From Piromyces finnis (taxonomy: Eukaryota; Neocallimastigomycota; Neocallimastigomycetes; Neocallimastigales; Neocallimastigaceae), in assembly GCA_002104945.1 (NCBI GenBank), contig MCFH01000011.1, positions 1-64,000 of the forward strand: 64,000 nt of DNA. The letters are read 5' to 3'. The translations under genes and the position numbers were made by a program. The notes under the pieces were generated by a model. The model saw nothing but the letters and a program-made list of their open reading frames with translations, was not told where the DNA came from and did no database searches. This document shows, one piece after another, positions 60,013 through 64,000 of this stretch; the first letter of the stretch is position 1, and each line of letters starts with the position of its first letter.

Positions 60013-60966
60013 CATTATTTGCAGCGTATTCAATATAATTGGAACTTTATGATCCAAGAGATCTTGAACAAGTTTTGGTTTTCCTGTTTGTAAATTATAA
60101 TTATCTTGAACAAGTATATTCTGGTTAGTGTTATGAATATGTGAATAACATTTTTTCATATCTTCTTTATCAGAATCTGGATATTCCTTACAACTACCCA
60201 TATCTGATATATTAATTTCACTTCCTAAATATTCATCTTTCTTATTACCATACATCCATTGTCCACGAGTTAATAAAACTATTTTGCCACTTACATCGCC
60301 AAGTTTTGGAAAACTTTCCTTTCCACTATAGAAAAAATCTTTATATGATTTGGAGAAAGAAGTAGAATCGGTTTTTAATATACTGAGATTAGCAATTGCT
60401 TTATATACTTCTTCCTTTGATTCAAAACCGTCTATTTTAACCGTATGTACTTCACCATGCATATAATCATGATATTCACTAGTACTACCTAATTGAATAT
60501 CATCATCTTTTAAATGCATAATAATGGCTTCTCCTGAATTATTACCTAGAAATTCAATAGCTTCATCAAATACATCTTCTAAATAATATTTCTTTCCTGT
60601 ATCTCTATTCATACAATCAAATACATCGTGCGAAAGATATATTTCTTTATTTTTGTTTGTTTTAATTCGTATATCAAAATATCTAATTCCATTCATCATT
60701 TGTTCAAAAATATTTAATTCTTGAGTTCTACCAAACATTACTCTAGCATCCAAAAAATTAACACCAGTATCTCCTATAGCATATGTTCCACTATCATGTG
60801 TCCCAGGAATGTTAAGTTGATTAATTCGTACATAATCATCAGTAATTTTTGTTATCCAGTGAATATCATCATCATTGATTTTAAGTGTACACCATCTATA
60901 TTCAGTTAATGCACGCTTAGTTGTTAAATCAATGTCATAATAAGGAACTTTATTCATGGTAAGCAT
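60007..60966 (-). CDS. Bacterial-type PI-PLC X-domain protein (frame-disrupted locus)
   Basis: This intronless 319-codon frame contains a phosphatidylinositol phospholipase C X domain of the small bacterial type. The first catalytic His is in NIPGTHDSGTYAIGD, followed by GIRYFDIRI and the second His in YLSHDVFDC. Such enzymes cleave phosphatidylinositol or GPI anchors without calcium. The frame has no signal peptide as it stands. The same frame continues upstream to an in-frame TAG (about 61090), still coding-like (KCVGCKRSRSILDG), while a hydrophobic signal sequence with its own ATG (61131-61133) lies in another frame. At the 3' end the stop at 60007 cuts off a coding-like tail (59942-60012) in a third frame. 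Either the gene is decaying or the sequence lacks two bases. Lack of introns and bacterial resemblance suggest horizontal origin. Confidence 0.8.
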   Translation of the reverse strand: MLTMNKVPYYDIDLTTKRALTEYRWCTLKINDDDIHWITKITDDYVRINQLNIPGTHDSGTYAIGDTGVNFLDARVMFGRTQELNIFEQMMNGIRYFDIRIKTNKNKEIYLSHDVFDCMNRDTGKKYYLEDVFDEAIEFLGNNSGEAIIMHLKDDDIQLGSTSEYHDYMHGEVHTVKIDGFESKEEVYKAIANLSILKTDSTSFSKSYKDFFYSGKESFPKLGDVSGKIVLLTRGQWMYGNKKDEYLGSEINISDMGSCKEYPDSDKEDMKKCYSHIHNTNQNILVQDNYNLQTGKPKLVQDLLDHKVPIILNTLQIMN

Positions 60967-61091
60967 CCTATTGTAAGTTTCTCCGCCAGTTTCAGTATTT
61001 GTAAAATAACACTTGTTACTATCAATATCAATATAACCTTTGATTGTTATACCATCTAATATTGACCTTGATCTTTTACATCCAACACATT

Positions 61092-61133
61092 TCTAACTAG
61101 TGCAATTGCAATAATAGCTGAAAAAAATAGCAT
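61092..61133 (-). other. Out-of-frame signal peptide of the PI-PLC locus
   Basis: The frame from ATG 61131-61133 reads MLFFSAIIAIALVR, a typical secretion signal core. It then diverges and stops about 11 codons later, while the adjacent frame picks up the PI-PLC N-terminal sequence. One missing base near 61090-61095 would explain this. Confidence 0.65.
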
Positions 61134-61659
61134 TTTATGTGTCTATAATTTCAAATTTACAAATTATATTATTTGTTGGATTAATATTTATAGTTATCTT
61201 TAATAACTTTTTTTATCATAAATTATACTTTCAACAACAATAAATATTATATTGATAACTTTTTAATTTGTAAAAGTTAAAAAGTAATAAATTTTCAATA
61301 GGTTACACAAGTAATTAAAAATTTGTTTATAATTTTGGCTGATGTTTAAACATCAACAACTATAAAATCATTTTCTACTAAAATAAACATTAATAAGATT
61401 TCTTATTGTTAAACTTAAATAAAAGTTTCATTGCCTTTATCCTTGTTTTATATTTAATTGTTATAATAAATCAAGTAATTTTGTATTTATGAAATTTACA
61501 CAATTATATATAGCAAACTTTTTTATATTTAAATGAGATTTACACCAATCAAAATTAAAAAAAAATAATAATCTATTAATTTTAAAATTTTATAATTTTC
61601 CTGTGTGTAATTTTTTTTTTTTTTTAAATTAATTGAAGAATTGATATTATCAAAGAAAA
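61134..61659. promoter_or_regulatory. Divergent spacer between PI-PLC and SET-domain genes
   Basis: 526 bp of AT-rich DNA from which the PI-PLC locus (minus) and the SETD6-like gene (plus) both start. Promoters are expected here, but no element is recognised. Confidence 0.45.
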
Positions 61660-64000
61660 ATGAGTGAAAATAAAAATACATTAACTTTGTTATTTGAATG
61701 GTTTGATAAAGTTGGAATTACATACAGTAAAGAATATCTTGATATTGATTATCATGTTCGTGGTACAGGAGATGGTCTTGGTATTCTTGCATTAAAAGAT
61801 ATTCCAGAAGGAACCGTAGGTTAATATTTAAATCATGCAAACAATTTTAATTCAATATTCAATCAAATTCTCATTATAAAGCTGTGGAAATATATAAATA
61901 AATAGTTTAATTAAATAAATTATTTCATTATTCTCTCAAAGAAAAATAAAAATTGTTTTCACATTTATTAAAAAATTAAAAAATAGAAAATTTCAAAATC
62001 AAAATCGTTTTATAAAGAATAACAAAATAAAATCAAATAGTATTTATAAACTTAATGACAAAATAATAAAAAAATCAACTCTCAGTTTTTAAAATATATA
62101 TATATATTTTTTTTCTTTCTTTTTTTTTTTTTTTTTTAGTAATTTACAAATTTTAAAATTTCTATAATTCAAAAAAAAAAAAATATATATATATATATAT
62201 ATACAAATAAATTATTTTTAAAATTACTAATTTCAAAATTTGAAATCTAATTATTAAAATCTATCTATATATAATATAATAAGAACAAAGCATTTTAACA
62301 TTGTAATATCTATATATTGTTATTTATTTTATATTTTAAAAGTATGTAAAATTCCAAAATCTTCTATTTTATCTGTTAAAACAAGTAGCATAGCAAACAT
62401 TTTAGGTAAATTAAATATAAATATAATTATATATATAGTTATATATTAAATATATAAATATATATTGTTTTATATTAGAAATTATTATAATTAATTCTAT
62501 ATTCAATTATATCAAATAGAGGAACAACTATTAAAGGGTGGAATTGGTCTTGCAGTTGCTGTAATGTATGAAATTGGTATTGGTGAAAAGTCTAAATGGT
62601 ATGGCTATATTCAATCTATTCCAAAAAAGGAGCCATTACCAATGTTTTGGAATGATGACTCTTTCCGTCATTTGGCTGGTACAGAATTAGAAAAGAGCGC
62701 CAGAGAAGATCGTGAACTCTTAGAAGGTGATTTTGAATCAGTTGTTTTACCACTAATTGAAACCTATCCAGACGTTTTCACCAAAGAAATTTGTACTTTA
62801 GAAAACTTTTTAAATGCTTCTTCTTTAGTTTCTTCTCGAGCCTTCCAAGTTGATAATTACCACGGTGATGCAATGGTTCCATTGGCTGATATGTAATTAT
62901 TTTTTTTATAATATTAATATTTATTAATAATAAATGGTTCCAAAAAAAAAAATTTCTAATATATATTCATATAAAAATTTAATATTATAAAAAAAAAAAA
63001 AAATACAATATAACTTCTTTTTATATTAATTCATAGCTTTAATCATAAAACCGGTGCTGAAAATGTTCACTTAGAAACTGAAGGTGATTTATGTGAAATT
63101 TGTGGTAAAATAGAAGAGCTTTGTAGTTGTGATGGTGATAATAATACTGATAATAATGGCCATGACCATGACCATGACCATGAACACGAACACGAACATG
63201 AACATGATGATGAAGATAATAATGAAAATAAAGGAAAAGAAGAAAAATTAAGTCCAGAAGAAGAACAAAAGATTGCTGAAATGATTGATATTCGTATTGT
63301 TAGAGCCTGTAAAAAGGGTGATGAAGTATTTAATACATATGGTGAACATGCTAATGCTTCTTTATTAAATAAATATGGTTTTGCTGAATTAAATAATAAA
63401 TATGATGTTGTTTCAATAGATATTAAAACTATCATGCGTATTATGTGTCCAAATGATCGTAAAAAGCCAAAGATGATTGAAAGAGCTATGTTTTGGTTTG
63501 AAAATAGAATGAAATTTCTTCCACCAGAATTCCATGATCCAAATAATACTGAAAATGATGATGAAATTGAAGATATTAACGATTTCTTCTTTAGATTTGA
63601 AGCCACTACTGAAATTGATCCAGATTTAAGAGGTCTTCTTTTAGTTCAATTAGTTGATGGTGGTCTTTTCCAAAATTGGAAAAAAGACAAAAAAGCTTTC
63701 AACCGTTGGTTAAAATCCCTTCCAACAGAAGAAAAAAAGAGAAAGTTTAATCAACCTTCTTTAAAAGAAAAAATTTGTCAATACGTTTGTCAATTTGCCG
63801 AAGCTAGACTTAAAAATAGTCCAACTACTTTAGAAGAAGATTATGAAGAATTAAAACCAATTGTAATATATTTAATTAAAAGTTTTTTTTTTTTTTAAAG
63901 TATAGAAATTTTAATAATATAATTTTTTTAAATATATATCTATCAATTTTTAGGATGAAGATAAATATAAATTAAAGGAAAAAGTTCCAGAAGATGTTTT
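61660..64000 (+). CDS. SETD6/RKM4-like SET-domain lysine methyltransferase (3' end outside window)
   Basis: Five exons lie in the window: 61660-61819, 62343-62405, 62520-62892, 63037-63862 and 63954 onward, about 490 residues so far, all in phase. The split SET domain starts with RGTGDGLGILALKDIPEGTV. The cofactor and catalytic motifs MVPLADIFNHKTGAENVHLE and GDEVFNTYGEHANASLLNKY follow, matching PLADILNH and NTYG of human SETD6. A Rubisco-LSMT-type substrate-binding region comes next (FNRWLKSLPTEEKKRK, LLVQLVDGG). Between the NH and NTYG parts sits an insert of about 70 residues with CEICGKIEELCSC and a His-Asp/His-Glu run. The family methylates non-histone proteins such as RelA (SETD6) or ribosomal Rpl42 (Rkm4). 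Intron 1 is unusually long for this gene (about 520 nt). Confidence 0.88.
63160..63212 (+). repeat. His-Asp/His-Glu hexanucleotide repeat in the SET-domain insert
   Basis: Tandem CATGAC then CAC/CATGAA units encode HDHDHDHEHEHEHEH. It lies a few residues after the Cys motif CEICGKIEELCSC. The complementary strand gives a Ser/Cys/Trp-rich frame that is only a shadow. Confidence 0.9.

Noticed and set aside
63067-63606. Minus-strand ORF of 179 codons (Ser/Leu/Cys-rich)
   Set aside because: Exact complement of the SET-domain exon, whose family motifs are on the plus strand.

Overview
This window looks like nuclear DNA of a flagellated (zoosporic) fungus with an extremely AT-rich genome. Anaerobic gut fungi (Neocallimastigomycota) fit best. 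The reasons are near-pure A/T intergenic DNA with long homopolymers and TAA/TTA microsatellites, many short GT-AG introns, poly-Asn and acidic low-complexity protein segments, cilium-associated families (CFAP418, AK9, KATNAL2), a GCN4-type bZIP factor and a bacterial-type PI-PLC. The assignment is inferred from content; no marker gene fixes the species.

Layout. 1-9016 (-): an uninterrupted reading frame of more than 3000 codons for a membrane-anchored coiled-coil protein, running off the left edge. 9017-11264: gene-free AT DNA. 11265-11344 (+): tRNA-Leu(CAG). 11755-12861 (-): CFAP418/C8orf37 homologue, 5 exons. 13535-18370 (-): STRIP1/2 (Far11) homologue of the STRIPAK complex, 13 exons. 19267-27059 (+): adenylate kinase 9-like multidomain protein, 24 exons, divergent from STRIP. 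27521-33478 (-): half-size ABCA-type ABC transporter, about 20 exons, convergent with AK9. 34865-38336 (-): GCN4/CPC1-like bZIP protein with a Cys/Asn-rich N-terminal region, 4 exons. 38337-44001: 5.7 kb mostly without genes, with a perfect GCN4-type site and a possible decayed RING fragment. 44002-48177 (-): katanin p60 A-like 2 AAA ATPase with a LisH motif, 16 exons. 49245-55431 (-): 1885-residue coiled-coil protein, 3 exons. 56545-57268 (-): tentative three-exon small gene. 57647-58848 (+): TIP30/HTATIP2-like Rossmann protein, 6 exons. 59340-59594 (-): small membrane ORF. 60007-60966 (-): secreted-type PI-PLC X-domain gene whose signal peptide and C-terminus lie in other frames. 61660-64000 (+): SETD6/RKM4-like lysine methyltransferase, cut by the right edge.

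Exon models were built by hand from splice sites, reading phase and recalled family sequences. For CFAP418, STRIP, AK9, bZIP, KATNAL2, both coiled-coil genes, TIP30 and SETD6 the phases close without conflict. The ABCA model has one single-base conflict (32654-32909) and the PI-PLC has two frame breaks.

Functionally the genes are not an operon or a metabolic cluster. Three of about eleven protein genes belong to families tied to cilia or microtubules. Others are signalling (STRIPAK), transport (ABCA), amino-acid-control transcription (bZIP) and protein methylation. I see no CRISPR array, phage, transposase or prokaryote-style cluster. The most unusual features are the giant anchored coiled coil with a 28-residue repeat, the five-copy CPV module in the AK9-like protein, A-tracts where polypyrimidine tracts are expected at 3' splice sites, and a His/Asp/Glu metal-binding-like insert in the SET-domain protein.
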